From positions 1 to 64,000 of the forward strand of contig PJCV01000003.1 in NCBI GenBank assembly GCA_002837415.1: 64,000 nucleotides of DNA, in the 5' to 3' direction. Shown in pieces: positions 25,897 through 34,858 of this stretch. A model generated the notes under the pieces. It was not told the DNA's origin and searched no databases. It saw only the letters and a list, made by a program, of their open reading frames with translations. This DNA comes from Actinomycetales bacterium SN12 (GTDB taxonomy: Bacteria; Actinomycetota; Actinomycetes; Actinomycetales; Microbacteriaceae). The translations under genes were made by a program, and so were the position numbers. Within the stretch, counting starts at the first letter, position 1. Each line of letters opens with the position of its first letter.

Positions 25897-27087
25897 TCAG
25901 CGCAAGAGGAGGAACGACAGGATGCCGATGAGCTGGGGCAGCAGCGTGACGCCGACGACGACGAGGATGATCACCAGCGTCACCCACGAGAAACCCCTGC
26001 GCAGGCGCCGGCCCTGAGGCGCGACCCCCGGAGGCGGCCGCAGCATCCCGGCCGGCGGGGCGAAGGGCAGCGCCGCCGCGGACGCTGCCGGGGCGTGGCC
26101 CGCGAGAGGCGACGGGGGCTGCGCTGCCGGATGCCGCACCGCAGTATCCTGCGCGAGCCGCAGCCGGTCGTCGCGCCAGCGCGCCCACTGGTCGAACTTC
26201 GTCATCAGGGCGCCCACGGTGCCGAACAGCCACGCCCACGTGTTCACATCGGTGGTCGACGCCGGACGGCGCATGTAGAGAAAGAGCCAGTCATCGACGA
26301 TCTCGACGTCGAGCTGCGCGGCGTGGTCGATGAACCGCGCCATGATGTCGGGGGTGAACAGGTAGAGCGCGTCGGCCTCGTACCCGCTCGGGCAGTACAG
26401 CGTGAAGTGCTGGTCGAAGTCCCCCTCGAGCGAGAGCCGCTGGTCTTTCGAGAAGGTCGCGGGCAGGTTCGAGCCGAGTGCGTTGTTGCCCAGCGCGTCG
26501 AGCACGATGTTCGGCAGGGGCACGTCGAGCTTCACTGCCACATAGCCCCAGGTGTGGGTCGTCTTGTTCTTGCCCGCGCCGGTCGTGTACTTGTAGTTGC
26601 CGAACTCGACGAAGCGCGGATTCTGGCCGCGCACGAGCTCAGAAGCCACCCGCGAGTGGCCGCGGTGGAAGATCATGCCGGGAAGCGGCGGGTCGTTCAC
26701 GAGCGGGCGGAAGGTCATCGCGTTCGCCTGAGCGAAGCGGGAGATCCGGTAGGCGCTCTCCCGCGAACGGCGCCTCGAGACGATGAACAGCGGGATGCCC
26801 ACGCCGGCGAGCGCGAGCGGGATCAGCACGGGGAGCGTGAACAGCGCGCCCAACCCCGCGTTCCCGGATGCGATGCCCGCGACCAGCCCGATCAGGGTCA
26901 AGCCGACCGTGGGCAGGAACACGAGGGCGAAGACCACCCCGATGACGAGCGCGATCGCGACCTGGGAGCCCGGAGCGGGATACTGCGCCTTGACCACCCG
27001 CCAGAACTCGTTCACCGCACGCGGATCGACCGGTTCGGTCAGCGGGCGCGTCTCGAACGGATAGTGCTGCGGCGGCGCCGGATTCAT
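25897..27087 (-). CDS. Membrane protein of unknown function
   Basis: This 396-residue protein has about three membrane helices in residues 40-105 and one at the extreme C-terminus (ending LIGILSFLLLR). Between them is a roughly 220-residue soluble domain. That domain contains HTWGYVAVKLDVPLPNIVLDAL and an acidic LEGDFDQHFTLYCPSGYEADALYLFTPDIMARFID. The pattern resembles DUF3137-like proteins, but I cannot be certain. The ATG at 27085-27087 lies six bases after a TACCGT -10 on the minus strand. A divergent small gene starts 30 bases away. Confidence 0.72.
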   Translation of the reverse strand: MNPAPPQHYPFETRPLTEPVDPRAVNEFWRVVKAQYPAPGSQVAIALVIGVVFALVFLPTVGLTLIGLVAGIASGNAGLGALFTLPVLIPLALAGVGIPLFIVSRRRSRESAYRISRFAQANAMTFRPLVNDPPLPGMIFHRGHSRVASELVRGQNPRFVEFGNYKYTTGAGKNKTTHTWGYVAVKLDVPLPNIVLDALGNNALGSNLPATFSKDQRLSLEGDFDQHFTLYCPSGYEADALYLFTPDIMARFIDHAAQLDVEIVDDWLFLYMRRPASTTDVNTWAWLFGTVGALMTKFDQWARWRDDRLRLAQDTAVRHPAAQPPSPLAGHAPAASAAALPFAPPAGMLRPPPGVAPQGRRLRRGFSWVTLVIILVVVGVTLLPQLIGILSFLLLR

Positions 27088-27093
27088 GCGTCC

Positions 27094-27110
27094 ACGGTAC
27101 CTGCCATGAT
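27094..27110. promoter_or_regulatory. Divergent pair of leaderless -10 hexamers
   Basis: Minus-strand TACCGT (27094-27099) precedes the ATG at 27087 by six bases. Plus-strand CATGAT (27105-27110) precedes the GTG at 27117 by six. The two hexamers are five bases apart. Confidence 0.5.
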
Positions 27111-27116
27111 CGATGG

Positions 27117-27476
27117 GTGAATCAGACCCGAACCCTCCCCACTCTCGACGGCCGCACGTTCAAGATGGTGTCGTCGACCACGTCGGTCGTCGACCACGAT
27201 GCCCCGAGCGTCTTCCACTACTTCGAGCAGGACGGTGCGATCTGGGGTGACTACACCGGCGACACCGTCACGATCGGCCGTTTCGTGGGAACCCGTACCG
27301 GCGACACCATCTGGGTGTCGTTCGTGCACGTGCTGGCTGCCACAGGCGAGGTCGTGACGGGCGACGGCGAGAGCGAGATCGAGATCGACGACGAAGGGAT
27401 GCTGCGCCTGGTCGAGCACTACGAAATGCATGGCGCCGCGCAGCTCAGCGTCTGCGTCGAGACTGCAGGGGCCTGA
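27117..27476 (+). CDS. Small beta-rich protein of unknown function
   Basis: This 119-residue soluble protein consists almost entirely of predicted beta strands (DGAIWGDYTGDTVTIGRFVGTR, GDTIWVSFVHVL, GDGESEIEIDDEGMLRLVEHYE). The layout recalls short beta-barrel proteins sometimes labelled N-acetylglutamate synthase-like in databases, with no enzymatic residues I can point to. The GTG is six bases after CATGAT and has no Shine-Dalgarno sequence. It converges on the AsnC-type regulator, 15 bases away. Confidence 0.65.
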   Translation: MNQTRTLPTLDGRTFKMVSSTTSVVDHDAPSVFHYFEQDGAIWGDYTGDTVTIGRFVGTRTGDTIWVSFVHVLAATGEVVTGDGESEIEIDDEGMLRLVEHYEMHGAAQLSVCVETAGA

Positions 27477-27491
27477 CGCAGCACGTCGCTC

Positions 27492-28079
27492 TCATCGTGG
27501 CGGCAGGGCTCCCCGCCCCGCCGTCGCCGGAGTCCATTGGGTCATGCCCAGCGGCAGGTCGAGGCGGCGTTCAGGTAGATCGGGAGGGAGCACGAACGGT
27601 CGGCTGATCACCTCGTCGAGTACGACGACGCTGACCACCGTGCGCACCTCAGGAAGCTGCGCGATCACTCCGGTAGAGAACTCGTGCACTCCGCTGACGT
27701 CCGTCGCGCGAATCAGCAGCATGGCGTCGTGCTCACCGGTCGTGACGGCGCAGTACTCGATATCCGGCATCTCGGCGATCTGCGCTCGAAAAGACGCCCA
27801 CGCCTGCGGATACACCGTCACGAAGATCATCGCCCCGATCGAGAGTCCTGCCTTGGCGGGGTCGACGCGCGCGCTGAAGCCCGTGATGACACCGTCGGCC
27901 ATGAGCGACTCGACCCGGGTGTACGCGTTGGCTCGGGAGATGCCGACCTTCTCGGCCAGCGCGGCGATCGAGATGCGTCCGTTCTCACGGAGCAGATCGA
28001 GGATCCGGTACGAAACCGAATCGAGGGCGACGGCACTTCGTCCAGAATCGCGGTTGTCTTCAGCGTCGGTGCTGGACAT
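27492..28079 (-). CDS. Lrp/AsnC family transcriptional regulator
   Basis: This 195-residue regulator has an N-terminal helix-turn-helix (RILDLLRENGRISIAALAEKVGISRANAYTRVESL) and a C-terminal RAM ligand-binding domain (CAVTTGEHDAMLLIRATDV). The ATG at 28077-28079 is preceded by AGGAAG; the longer open frame upstream is not protein-like. It is divergent from the peptide-type ABC operon, with a palindrome typical of Lrp sites between them. It is therefore the likely local regulator of that operon, perhaps responding to an amino acid or to a peptide breakdown product. Confidence 0.9.
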   Translation of the reverse strand: MSSTDAEDNRDSGRSAVALDSVSYRILDLLRENGRISIAALAEKVGISRANAYTRVESLMADGVITGFSARVDPAKAGLSIGAMIFVTVYPQAWASFRAQIAEMPDIEYCAVTTGEHDAMLLIRATDVSGVHEFSTGVIAQLPEVRTVVSVVVLDEVISRPFVLPPDLPERRLDLPLGMTQWTPATAGRGALPPR

Positions 28080-28113
28080 TCTGCTTCCTATTCTCCGTTG
28101 TTCGGTCAGAGTT

Positions 28114-28141
28114 TGTCTTGATGACGCGTTGTCATTGGACA
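28114..28141. promoter_or_regulatory. Nested palindrome, candidate AsnC/Lrp operator
   Basis: ATGAC-GCGTT-GTCAT (28121-28135) is enclosed by outer TGTC (28114) and GACA (28138). The 15-bp inner palindrome has the length of Lrp-family sites and lies between the regulator and the transporter operon. Confidence 0.55.
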
Positions 28142-28227
28142 GATCGTCGCACATCATGGGAATGTGATCACGGTCGTCCACCGTCGGATGCCCAGGACTC
28201 CCGATCCACCTGCCAATGGAGGTACCC

Positions 28228-29820
28228 ATGCTGTCGACGCTGCGCAAGCCGGCGATCGCCCTCGGAGCGGTCGCGCTCATCGCTCTGACCGGATGCTCGG
28301 GAGGAAACTCCGCGAACAACAGCAACGGCGACGGCGCGAAGTCCGGTGGTTCGCTGGTGATCGACACCGCGTTCTCGGTGGAGACGGCAGACCCGGGGCA
28401 CACCTACGACCCGACCGGCAATATGCTCGCCAAGGCGATGTATGAGACCCTCGTCGACTTCAAGGGCTCCGACGTCTCGTCCCCGGTCCCAGGCCTCGCG
28501 TCGTGGGAGGCCAACGACACCGCCACCGAGTTCACGTTCACGCTCGAAGACGGTCGCGTCTTCTCGGACGGCACTCCGATCGAGGCCAAGGACGTCGTCT
28601 TCTCGCTGCAGCGCATTCAGGGCATGGCCGATGCCAAGCCGAACTTCCTCCTTGCCGGCGTCACCATCAAGGAGGTGGATGCCAAGACGATCTTCTTCAC
28701 CACCGAGACGCCCCTGCTGCAGCTGCCCGCCATCCTCGCCAACCCGGCTCTCGGTATCGTCAACGCCGACGTGGTGATGAAGAACGGCGGCAGCACCGAC
28801 GGGTCGGACTCCGCACAGAAGTATTTCGACGGAGCATCCGCAGGTTCGGGTCCCTTCGTGCTCGACACCCTCGATCTCAGCTCGCAGATCGTGCTCAAGA
28901 AGAACGCCGAGTACAACGGCGACGAAAAGGCTGCGTACGACCGCGTCGTCATCCGCAACGTCTCCGAGAGCGCCACGCAGCTCGCCAACCTCAAGGGAGG
29001 CGACTCCATGGTCGCCATGGACCTCAACGGCGATCAGGTAAGCGGTCTGGGTGACGGCCTCGAGGTCGACTCGGTGCCGTCCGGCCAGACCATCTTCCTG
29101 CTGCTGAACCAGTCGACCGGCGTCGCCGGCGACCTGGCCAACGTGAAGCTCGCCGAGGGCATCCGATACGCGCTCGACTACCCAGCTCTGCTGGAGCTCG
29201 CCGGCGCCGGTGCCGAGCAGGCGACGGGCGTGATCCCTCCTGGCTTCGAAGGCGCCCTCGACAAGGGCGTCACCCAGGATCTCGATAAGGCCGAGGCCGC
29301 CTTCGAGGAGGCCGGCTACACCGGTCAGACCCTGAAGCTGCAGTTCCCGAACGACTACCCCGTCGGCGGCGTGGAGTTCACGCCCCTCGCTGAGCGCATC
29401 CAAGCGCAGCTGAAGGACGCGGGCGTCAGCGTCGAGCTCGCTCCCGCGCCGTTCGCCACCGAACTCGATGCATACGTGAACGGCACCGAGGGCTTCGGCC
29501 TCTGGTTCTGGGGCCCCGACTACGCGGACTCCGCAAACTTCCTGCCCTTCGGTCCTGGCCTGAAGGTCGGCCTGCGCTCAGGCTGGGAGCAGTCGGCCAA
29601 CCCCGAGATCGCCGCCATCGCCGCGGACGCCGCCAGCGCGACCGACCCCGAGAAGCGCACCGCCGCGTTCACGCAGTTCGCGGAGGCGATGCAGGAAAGC
29701 GGCCCGTTCGTGCCGCTGATCGTGCCCGGACGCAACATCGCTACCTCTGACAAGGTCGACGGCGCCGTCTACAACTCCGTGTGGGAGATGGACATCGCCG
29801 AGATCACCCCGGCCGGCTGA
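28228..29820 (+). CDS. ABC transporter substrate-binding lipoprotein, peptide/nickel family 5
   Basis: This 530-residue solute-binding protein of the OppA/DppA family has a lipoprotein signal with lipobox LTGC, lipidated cysteine at residue 23, and a Gly/Asn/Ser linker. The family core is visible: ADPGHTYDPTGNMLAKAMYETLVDF near residue 55 and FTLEDGRVFSDGTPIEAKDVVFS near 105. GGAGG at 28218-28222 selects the ATG at 28228 over the in-frame ATG at 28216. It is the first gene of a five-gene operon. The ligand may be a peptide, opine or other small polar molecule. Confidence 0.93.
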   Translation: MLSTLRKPAIALGAVALIALTGCSGGNSANNSNGDGAKSGGSLVIDTAFSVETADPGHTYDPTGNMLAKAMYETLVDFKGSDVSSPVPGLASWEANDTATEFTFTLEDGRVFSDGTPIEAKDVVFSLQRIQGMADAKPNFLLAGVTIKEVDAKTIFFTTETPLLQLPAILANPALGIVNADVVMKNGGSTDGSDSAQKYFDGASAGSGPFVLDTLDLSSQIVLKKNAEYNGDEKAAYDRVVIRNVSESATQLANLKGGDSMVAMDLNGDQVSGLGDGLEVDSVPSGQTIFLLLNQSTGVAGDLANVKLAEGIRYALDYPALLELAGAGAEQATGVIPPGFEGALDKGVTQDLDKAEAAFEEAGYTGQTLKLQFPNDYPVGGVEFTPLAERIQAQLKDAGVSVELAPAPFATELDAYVNGTEGFGLWFWGPDYADSANFLPFGPGLKVGLRSGWEQSANPEIAAIAADAASATDPEKRTAAFTQFAEAMQESGPFVPLIVPGRNIATSDKVDGAVYNSVWEMDIAEITPAG

Positions 29821-29834
29821 ACGGACCGACCGTG

Positions 29835-30896
29835 ATGACGACAGTGGCAGTGCAGACGCAAGCGCAGCGCAAGAAGTCGCCCCTCGCGGGATACCTGCTG
29901 CGCAGGGCCGGCACCTCGGTGCTGCTGCTGATCGGCGTCACGGTCGTGACGTTCCTGCTCACCAACCTGGTGCCCGGAGACCCTGTCTCCGCGGCACTGG
30001 GCGAGGGGGCGTCTCAGAACCCCGAGACGCGCGAGGCGTTCATCAAGGCGCAGGGGCTCGACCAGCCGCTCTTCGTGCAGTACTTCATCTACATGGGCAA
30101 GCTGCTGCGCGGCGACCTCGGCACCTCACTGGTCACTGGACAGCCCGTGACCGCTGATCTCGCCACGGCCGTGCCCGCCACCATCGAGATCGCCCTCTGC
30201 GCGATCATCCTCAGCCTCGCGGTCAGTCTGGTGCTCGGTACGCTTGCGGCCTACCGGCGCGGCATGGTCACAGACCAGATCGTGCGCGTGGTCACCCTGA
30301 TCGGGCTCAGCGTGCCGACCTTCTGGCTGGCGCTCGTGAGCTTCTATGTGTTCTTCCTCAACCTGCGCATCGCGCCAGGTTCCGGTCGCGTCTCGCCGTC
30401 GATCATCCCGCCGCCCAGGGTGACGGGGCTGTACACGATCGACTACCTACTGAACGGTGACGGCGTGGGGTGGGCTGACGCGATGGCGCATCTCGCGCTG
30501 CCGGTGATCGTGCTGTCGCTGGTGACGATCGGTCTGCTGACCCGGTTCATCCGCACATCGGTGCTCGAGGTGCTCGCCAGCGACTACGTGCGCGCAGCTC
30601 GCGCGAAGGGCTTGCCTGCCATGCGCGTGATTCTCGACTACGTTCTGCGCGGAGCGGCACTACCGGTGCTGACCGTGGTCGGCGTCGCCTTCGGCTCGCT
30701 GCTCTCGGGCACCGTGCTCGTGGAGTCCGTGTTCGCCTGGCCGGGGCTCGGCACCTACGCCTACAACTCGGCGGCCAACCTCGACCTGCCGGGAATCATG
30801 GGCGTCGGCCTCATCGTCGGCGTCATCTACCTGGTCATCAACTTCGTCGTCGACCTGCTGTACGGCGTACTCGACCCGAGAGTGAGGATCGCATGA
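29835..30896 (+). CDS. ABC transporter permease (DppB/OppB type)
   Basis: This 353-residue inner-membrane permease has six helices; the family N-terminal segment LLRRAGTSVLLLIGVTVVTFLLTNLVPGDP is clear. The EAA loop reads DYVRAARAKGLPAMRVILDYVLRGA, the contact with the ATPase. It starts 14 bases after the binding-protein gene (ATG, or GTG one codon earlier) and overlaps the next gene by four bases. Confidence 0.93.
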   Translation: MTTVAVQTQAQRKKSPLAGYLLRRAGTSVLLLIGVTVVTFLLTNLVPGDPVSAALGEGASQNPETREAFIKAQGLDQPLFVQYFIYMGKLLRGDLGTSLVTGQPVTADLATAVPATIEIALCAIILSLAVSLVLGTLAAYRRGMVTDQIVRVVTLIGLSVPTFWLALVSFYVFFLNLRIAPGSGRVSPSIIPPPRVTGLYTIDYLLNGDGVGWADAMAHLALPVIVLSLVTIGLLTRFIRTSVLEVLASDYVRAARAKGLPAMRVILDYVLRGAALPVLTVVGVAFGSLLSGTVLVESVFAWPGLGTYAYNSAANLDLPGIMGVGLIVGVIYLVINFVVDLLYGVLDPRVRIA

Positions 30897-31798
30897 GCTC
30901 TCGCGAACCCCGTATGCCGGGGCGGCTCAAGCTGCGCTGGCCCCGTGCCTGGCGCACACCGCTCGGAATCGTCGGCACCATCATCGCCGCCGCATGGATC
31001 ATCGTCGCCTTCACCGCGCAGTGGTGGGTGCCGTTCGAGCCGAACGCTCAGGTGCTGCCTCGCCTGCAGACCCCAGGTGTCGACACGCTGCTCGGCACAG
31101 ACGGCAACGGGCGCGACATCTTCTCGCGCCTGATGACCGGTGCGACTGTCACCATCCCACTCGCACTCACCCTGGTCGTCACAGCCCTTGTCATCGGCGC
31201 CGTGATCGGCGCGCTCGCAGGGTACTTCGGAGGTTGGGTCGATGAAACGCTCATGCGGATCACTGACCTGTTCATGGCGTTCCCCACCGTGATCCTCGCG
31301 ATGGTCGTCGCGGCGTCGCTCGGGCCCTCGCTGTTCAACGCGGTGATCGCGGCGGTCGTCGTGTCGTGGCCTCAGTATTCGCGCGTCACCCGCAGCATCG
31401 TGCTCTCCCTGCGCAACCAGAACTACGTGATAGCCGGTCGTCTGCTCGGTCACTCGCCCGCGCGCACGCTCGTGGTGGACATCCTCCCCAACGTCGCTGG
31501 TCCGCTGCTGGTGCTCGCGACGCTCGACATCGGCGCGGCGATCCTGCTGCTGTCCGGTCTGTCGTTCCTTGGTCTGGGCGCACAGCCGCCCACGCCGGAA
31601 TGGGGCTCGATGATCTCCGCTGCAATGCAGAACTTCGACGCGTGGTGGCTCGGAGTCTTCCCGGGCCTCGCCATTCTCACGGTCGTGCTCGCGTTCAACT
31701 TCCTCGGCGATGCGCTGCGCGACATCCTCGACCCGACCGCCGAGGTGACGCACGAGAAGCAGAACGAGCTGGTCGCGTCGAGCGGAGGTGGCGCATGA
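30893..31798 (+). CDS. ABC transporter permease (DppC/OppC type)
   Basis: This 301-residue second permease of the peptide-type importer has the DppC N-terminal segment (PLGIVGTIIAAAWIIVAFTAQWWVPFEPN) and LLGTDGNGRDIFSRLMTGA. The EAA loop reads NYVIAGRLLGHSPARTLVVDILPN. Four-base ATGA overlaps at both ends show tight translational coupling in the operon. Confidence 0.93.
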   Translation: MSSREPRMPGRLKLRWPRAWRTPLGIVGTIIAAAWIIVAFTAQWWVPFEPNAQVLPRLQTPGVDTLLGTDGNGRDIFSRLMTGATVTIPLALTLVVTALVIGAVIGALAGYFGGWVDETLMRITDLFMAFPTVILAMVVAASLGPSLFNAVIAAVVVSWPQYSRVTRSIVLSLRNQNYVIAGRLLGHSPARTLVVDILPNVAGPLLVLATLDIGAAILLLSGLSFLGLGAQPPTPEWGSMISAAMQNFDAWWLGVFPGLAILTVVLAFNFLGDALRDILDPTAEVTHEKQNELVASSGGGA

Positions 31799-32589
31799 GC
31801 ATCCTCGACATCGTCGATCTCACGGTCGACATCGGTCGCCCCCTCGTGAAGGGCCTTTCGGTGCAGCTCGACGCGGGACGCATCCACGGCCTCGCCGGCG
31901 AGTCCGGATCAGGCAAGACGCTGACCGCGATGTCGGTGCTGGGCCTGCTTCCGCGTCACGCGCGCACCGGAGGTTCCATCCGGCTGGGCGATACGGAGCT
32001 GCTCGGCCTTGGCCGACGGGCGCTGAACCGCGTCCGCGGTCGGCGCATCGCGATGGTCTTCCAGGACCCTTCGGCGTCGCTGCACCCGCAGATCCCGGTC
32101 GGGCGACAGCTGACCGATCACATGCGCGTGCACCTCGGGCTGCGCGGAGCGGCCGCACGTCAGCGCGCTGTCCAGCTGCTCGAGCGCGTGCAGGTGCCGA
32201 ACGCGGAAGAGGCCCTGCGCCGCTACCCGCACCAGTTCTCTGGCGGCCAGAGACAGCGCATCGCAATCGCATGCGCTCTCGCATGCGACCCCGAGGTGCT
32301 GCTCGCCGACGAGCCGACGACAGCGCTCGACGTGACTGTGCAGGCGGGCATTCTCACTCTGCTGCGCGAACTCGCAGATGAGCGGCAGATCGCCGTTCTG
32401 CTGGTCACGCACGACCTCGGAGTGATGAGTGCAATCGCCGATGTCGTCACCGTGATGAAGGACGGCAGAGTCGTCGAGCACGCCGATCGAGCGACGCTGT
32501 TCCACGCCCCGCAGCACGAGTACACGAGGCAGCTGCTCGCCGCTCTGCCGGGTTCACGCACTGAAGGAGGCGACGATCATGACGCATGA
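31795..32589 (+). CDS. ABC transporter ATP-binding protein (DppD type)
   Basis: This is a 264-residue ATPase with Walker A GESGSGKT, signature FSGGQRQR and Walker B LLADEPTTALD. It is shorter than typical DppD (about 320), because the C-terminal oligopeptide-transport domain is reduced to a few residues. It overlaps the next ATPase gene by 11 bases. With that gene it supplies the two nucleotide-binding subunits. Confidence 0.93.
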   Translation: MSILDIVDLTVDIGRPLVKGLSVQLDAGRIHGLAGESGSGKTLTAMSVLGLLPRHARTGGSIRLGDTELLGLGRRALNRVRGRRIAMVFQDPSASLHPQIPVGRQLTDHMRVHLGLRGAAARQRAVQLLERVQVPNAEEALRRYPHQFSGGQRQRIAIACALACDPEVLLADEPTTALDVTVQAGILTLLRELADERQIAVLLVTHDLGVMSAIADVVTVMKDGRVVEHADRATLFHAPQHEYTRQLLAALPGSRTEGGDDHDA

Positions 32590-33418
32590 GACCGTCCTCG
32601 ACGCTCAGGGCATCGTTGTCCGCTACCCGGGCAACCCGCCGGTCGTCGCGGTGAACGACGTGTCGCTGCAGGTGCATGCCGGTGAGACTGTCGCACTGGT
32701 CGGCGAATCCGGCAGCGGGAAATCGAGCCTCGCCCGTGCCGCGGTCGGCATCGAGAAGCTGGCGGGCGGCACGACCCACTTCCTCGCCGGCGAAGTGACC
32801 CCGCTCGGGGTGCGTCGGCGTCCGAAGCACCTCACCGGCATCCAGATGGTCTTCCAGGATCCCTCCACCTCGCTCAACCCGCGCCGTCGCATCGGCGATC
32901 AGATCGCCGATGGCGTCGCCACCGCTCGAGCCCGCGGCGCGGAAGGGTCGAAGGTCGAGGAGTGGCTCGAGAAGGTCGGGCTGCCCACGGCATCCGTCTC
33001 GAAGTTCCCGCACCAGTTCTCGGGCGGACAGAAGCAGCGCATCGCCATCGCCCGGGCGCTCGCCGCGCGCCCGCAGCTGCTCGTCGCGGACGAGCCGATC
33101 TCCGCCCTCGACGCATCGACCCAGACCAGCGTGGCCGCACTCATGCGCGATCTCGTCAAGGAGGCGGGAGCGGGGATGCTGTTCATCTCGCACGATCTCG
33201 CGGTGGTGCAGCGCATCGCCGACCGGACGTTCGTGATGTTCGGCGGCCGCGTGCTCGAATCAGGGCCGACCGCGCAGCTCTGGGCCGACCCTCAGCACCC
33301 GTACACGCAGGCGCTGTTGGCAGCGATCCCCGAGCCCGACGGCGCGGGCCGCATCCCCGCGGCGCCGTCGGCAGCCGAGCGTGCGATCTGGGCCGACATC
33401 CCCGCCGTCCAGCGCTGA
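32579..33418 (+). CDS. ABC transporter ATP-binding protein (DppF type)
   Basis: This 279-residue second ATPase has Walker A GESGSGKS, signature FSGGQKQR and Walker B VADEPISALD. The start lies inside the end of the preceding gene; GGAGG precedes the ATG. It is the last gene of the operon. A bulged hairpin between it and the convergent gene probably terminates transcription. Confidence 0.93.
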   Translation: MTHETVLDAQGIVVRYPGNPPVVAVNDVSLQVHAGETVALVGESGSGKSSLARAAVGIEKLAGGTTHFLAGEVTPLGVRRRPKHLTGIQMVFQDPSTSLNPRRRIGDQIADGVATARARGAEGSKVEEWLEKVGLPTASVSKFPHQFSGGQKQRIAIARALAARPQLLVADEPISALDASTQTSVAALMRDLVKEAGAGMLFISHDLAVVQRIADRTFVMFGGRVLESGPTAQLWADPQHPYTQALLAAIPEPDGAGRIPAAPSAAERAIWADIPAVQR

Positions 33419-33438
33419 TCCGCGTCAGGCAGCTGTTC

Positions 33439-33491
33439 AACGGGCCGCCGGGCGCGCGCGTGCGACCAGACATGATGACCCGGCGCCCGTT
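33439..33491. terminator. Bidirectional hairpin between convergent genes
   Basis: AACGGGCCGCCGGG (33439-33452) pairs with CCCGGCGCCCGTT (33479-33491) with a single bulge. The right arm touches the stop codon of the minus-strand gene. Confidence 0.5.
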
Positions 33492-34255
33492 CAGAACTCG
33501 CCGGAGCGAAGCAGGGCGACGGTTCCCGCGCCGATGTCACGGCGGGATGCCGGGGTCGCGGCGTAGTGCGCGATGAGCTCGGTGAGCAGGATGGGGTCGC
33601 TGGCGAGATCGCGCGGTGCCCAGCGCAGCTCACGGCCGTCGCGCATGCGCACCACGGCGTGCTGCTCAGCGAGCCCGGCGGATGCCACGTCGCCCCAGGG
33701 GGCGGAGACCTCACGCCCGCGGCATCGCAGCCCCACCTGCTGCGGGGTCATCGACAGCACGGACCCCACCGGTCCCCTCCAGCCGCGCATGCTGTAGACG
33801 ACCGCTGCTGCCGCGGGCACGAACATCACGGCCGGACCATAGCGCGTGGCCGAGGCGAGCTCACCGGTCGTGAGCACCCACACCACCGATGCGGCCAGCG
33901 CGAGGCCGGGGATCCCGAGCAGTCGCAGCGGCAGTCGCGAGCGCGTAGAGGGGCCGAACTCGACCATCTCGCCCTCGACCCGCAGGCGCAGAATGCGACG
34001 GCGCTGCACGCCGAGCTGCGCCACGACTGCCCACGCCGCGCAGGCGATCAGCGCCATGAGGCTCAGCGCGAACGCGAACACCGCCGGCGAGGGCGATGAC
34101 AGCAGCAGGGATGCCAGCCATCCACCGCCGATGAGTGCGATGGCGCCGAAGCAGATGAGCGCGATGCCGGTCGCCGCCGGGTTCGACCCGGGCCCTGTCC
34201 ACCCCGAGCGGCCCGGCACCCAGATGCTCTGCGTCACTTCCAAAAGTCGCTCCAC
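33491..34255 (-). CDS. Membrane protein with a PH-like C-terminal region
   Basis: This 254-residue protein has four predicted helices in two pairs (residues about 30-85 and 115-165). A C-terminal cytoplasmic segment of about 85 residues reads like a bacterial PH-type beta domain (MTPQQVGLRCRGREVSAPWGDV). I do not recognise a specific family. The proposed GTG at 34253-34255 lies downstream of a TAGGAT hexamer (34271-34276); another in-frame GTG six codons later is possible. It converges on the ABC operon. Confidence 0.65.
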   Translation of the reverse strand: MERLLEVTQSIWVPGRSGWTGPGSNPAATGIALICFGAIALIGGGWLASLLLSSPSPAVFAFALSLMALIACAAWAVVAQLGVQRRRILRLRVEGEMVEFGPSTRSRLPLRLLGIPGLALAASVVWVLTTGELASATRYGPAVMFVPAAAAVVYSMRGWRGPVGSVLSMTPQQVGLRCRGREVSAPWGDVASAGLAEQHAVVRMRDGRELRWAPRDLASDPILLTELIAHYAATPASRRDIGAGTVALLRSGEF

Positions 34256-34341
34256 GCCTTCGTCGAACCGATCCTAGCGAGCGCCCGCGCCGCATGCGGC
34301 AGGCAGCACCGGACGCGACGCACGATGCTGTCCGCTCGTGT

Positions 34342-34370
34342 TTCCCAGGGAGCTCGGCTTCCGGTAGACT
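34342..34370 (+). promoter_or_regulatory. Promoter of the rpsF operon
   Basis: A TTCCCA -35-like element (34342-34347) is separated by 17 bases from the -10 TAGACT (34365-34370). This gives a leader of about 110 bases before rpsF. Confidence 0.5.
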
Positions 34371-34442
34371 GTTGTGGTTGTCTGCCTGTCGGCATCCATT
34401 CGGGAAGCCGCGACAGACGACGTGCTACACACCCTCCTGCTT

Positions 34443-34457
34443 CCGGGAAAGTCCCGG
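34443..34457 (+). promoter_or_regulatory. Hairpin in the rpsF leader
   Basis: CCGGGA (34443-34448) pairs with TCCCGG (34452-34457) across a 3-base loop, followed by GAGCCG. Its place 16 bases before the binding site fits a possible S6:S18 autoregulatory site. The match to that known leader class is not established. Confidence 0.3.
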
Positions 34458-34487
34458 GAGCCGTTCTAGTCCGAAGGAGGTGGGTAA

Positions 34488-34853
34488 GTGACGCACCAGT
34501 ACGAGCTCATGGTCATTCTGACCCCCGAGCTGGACGAGCGCCAGGTTGCCCCCAACCTCGACAAGTTCCTGAAGGTCATCACCAACGATGGTGGCTCGAT
34601 TGACAAGGTCGACATCTGGGGCAAGCGTCGTTTCGCCTACGAGATCAACAAGAAGAACGAGGGCATCTACGCCGTCGTCAACTTCACCGCCACCAGCGAG
34701 GCCACGGTCGAGCTCGACCGTCAGCTGAAGCTGAGCGAGCTCGTGTTCCGCACCAAGGTCCTGCGCGCCGAAGAGGCACAGGCCATGGTCGCCGCCGAGG
34801 CTAAGCGCGCTGCCGAGAAGGCCGCTCGCAAGCCCAAGGTCGCGAAGGCCTAA
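34488..34853 (+). CDS. rpsF: 30S ribosomal protein S6
   Basis: This 121-residue S6 is a ferredoxin-like protein that binds with S18 to 16S rRNA in the platform of the small subunit. The N-terminus [16 protein letters not shown] and the middle [24 protein letters not shown] are typical; an Ala/Lys-rich tail extends the C-terminus. A perfect AAGGAGGTG lies before the GTG start. It is the first gene of rpsF-ssb-rpsR-rplI. Confidence 0.97.
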   Translation: MTHQYELMVILTPELDERQVAPNLDKFLKVITNDGGSIDKVDIWGKRRFAYEINKKNEGIYAVVNFTATSEATVELDRQLKLSELVFRTKVLRAEEAQAMVAAEAKRAAEKAARKPKVAKA

Positions 34854-34858
34854 GGCTC

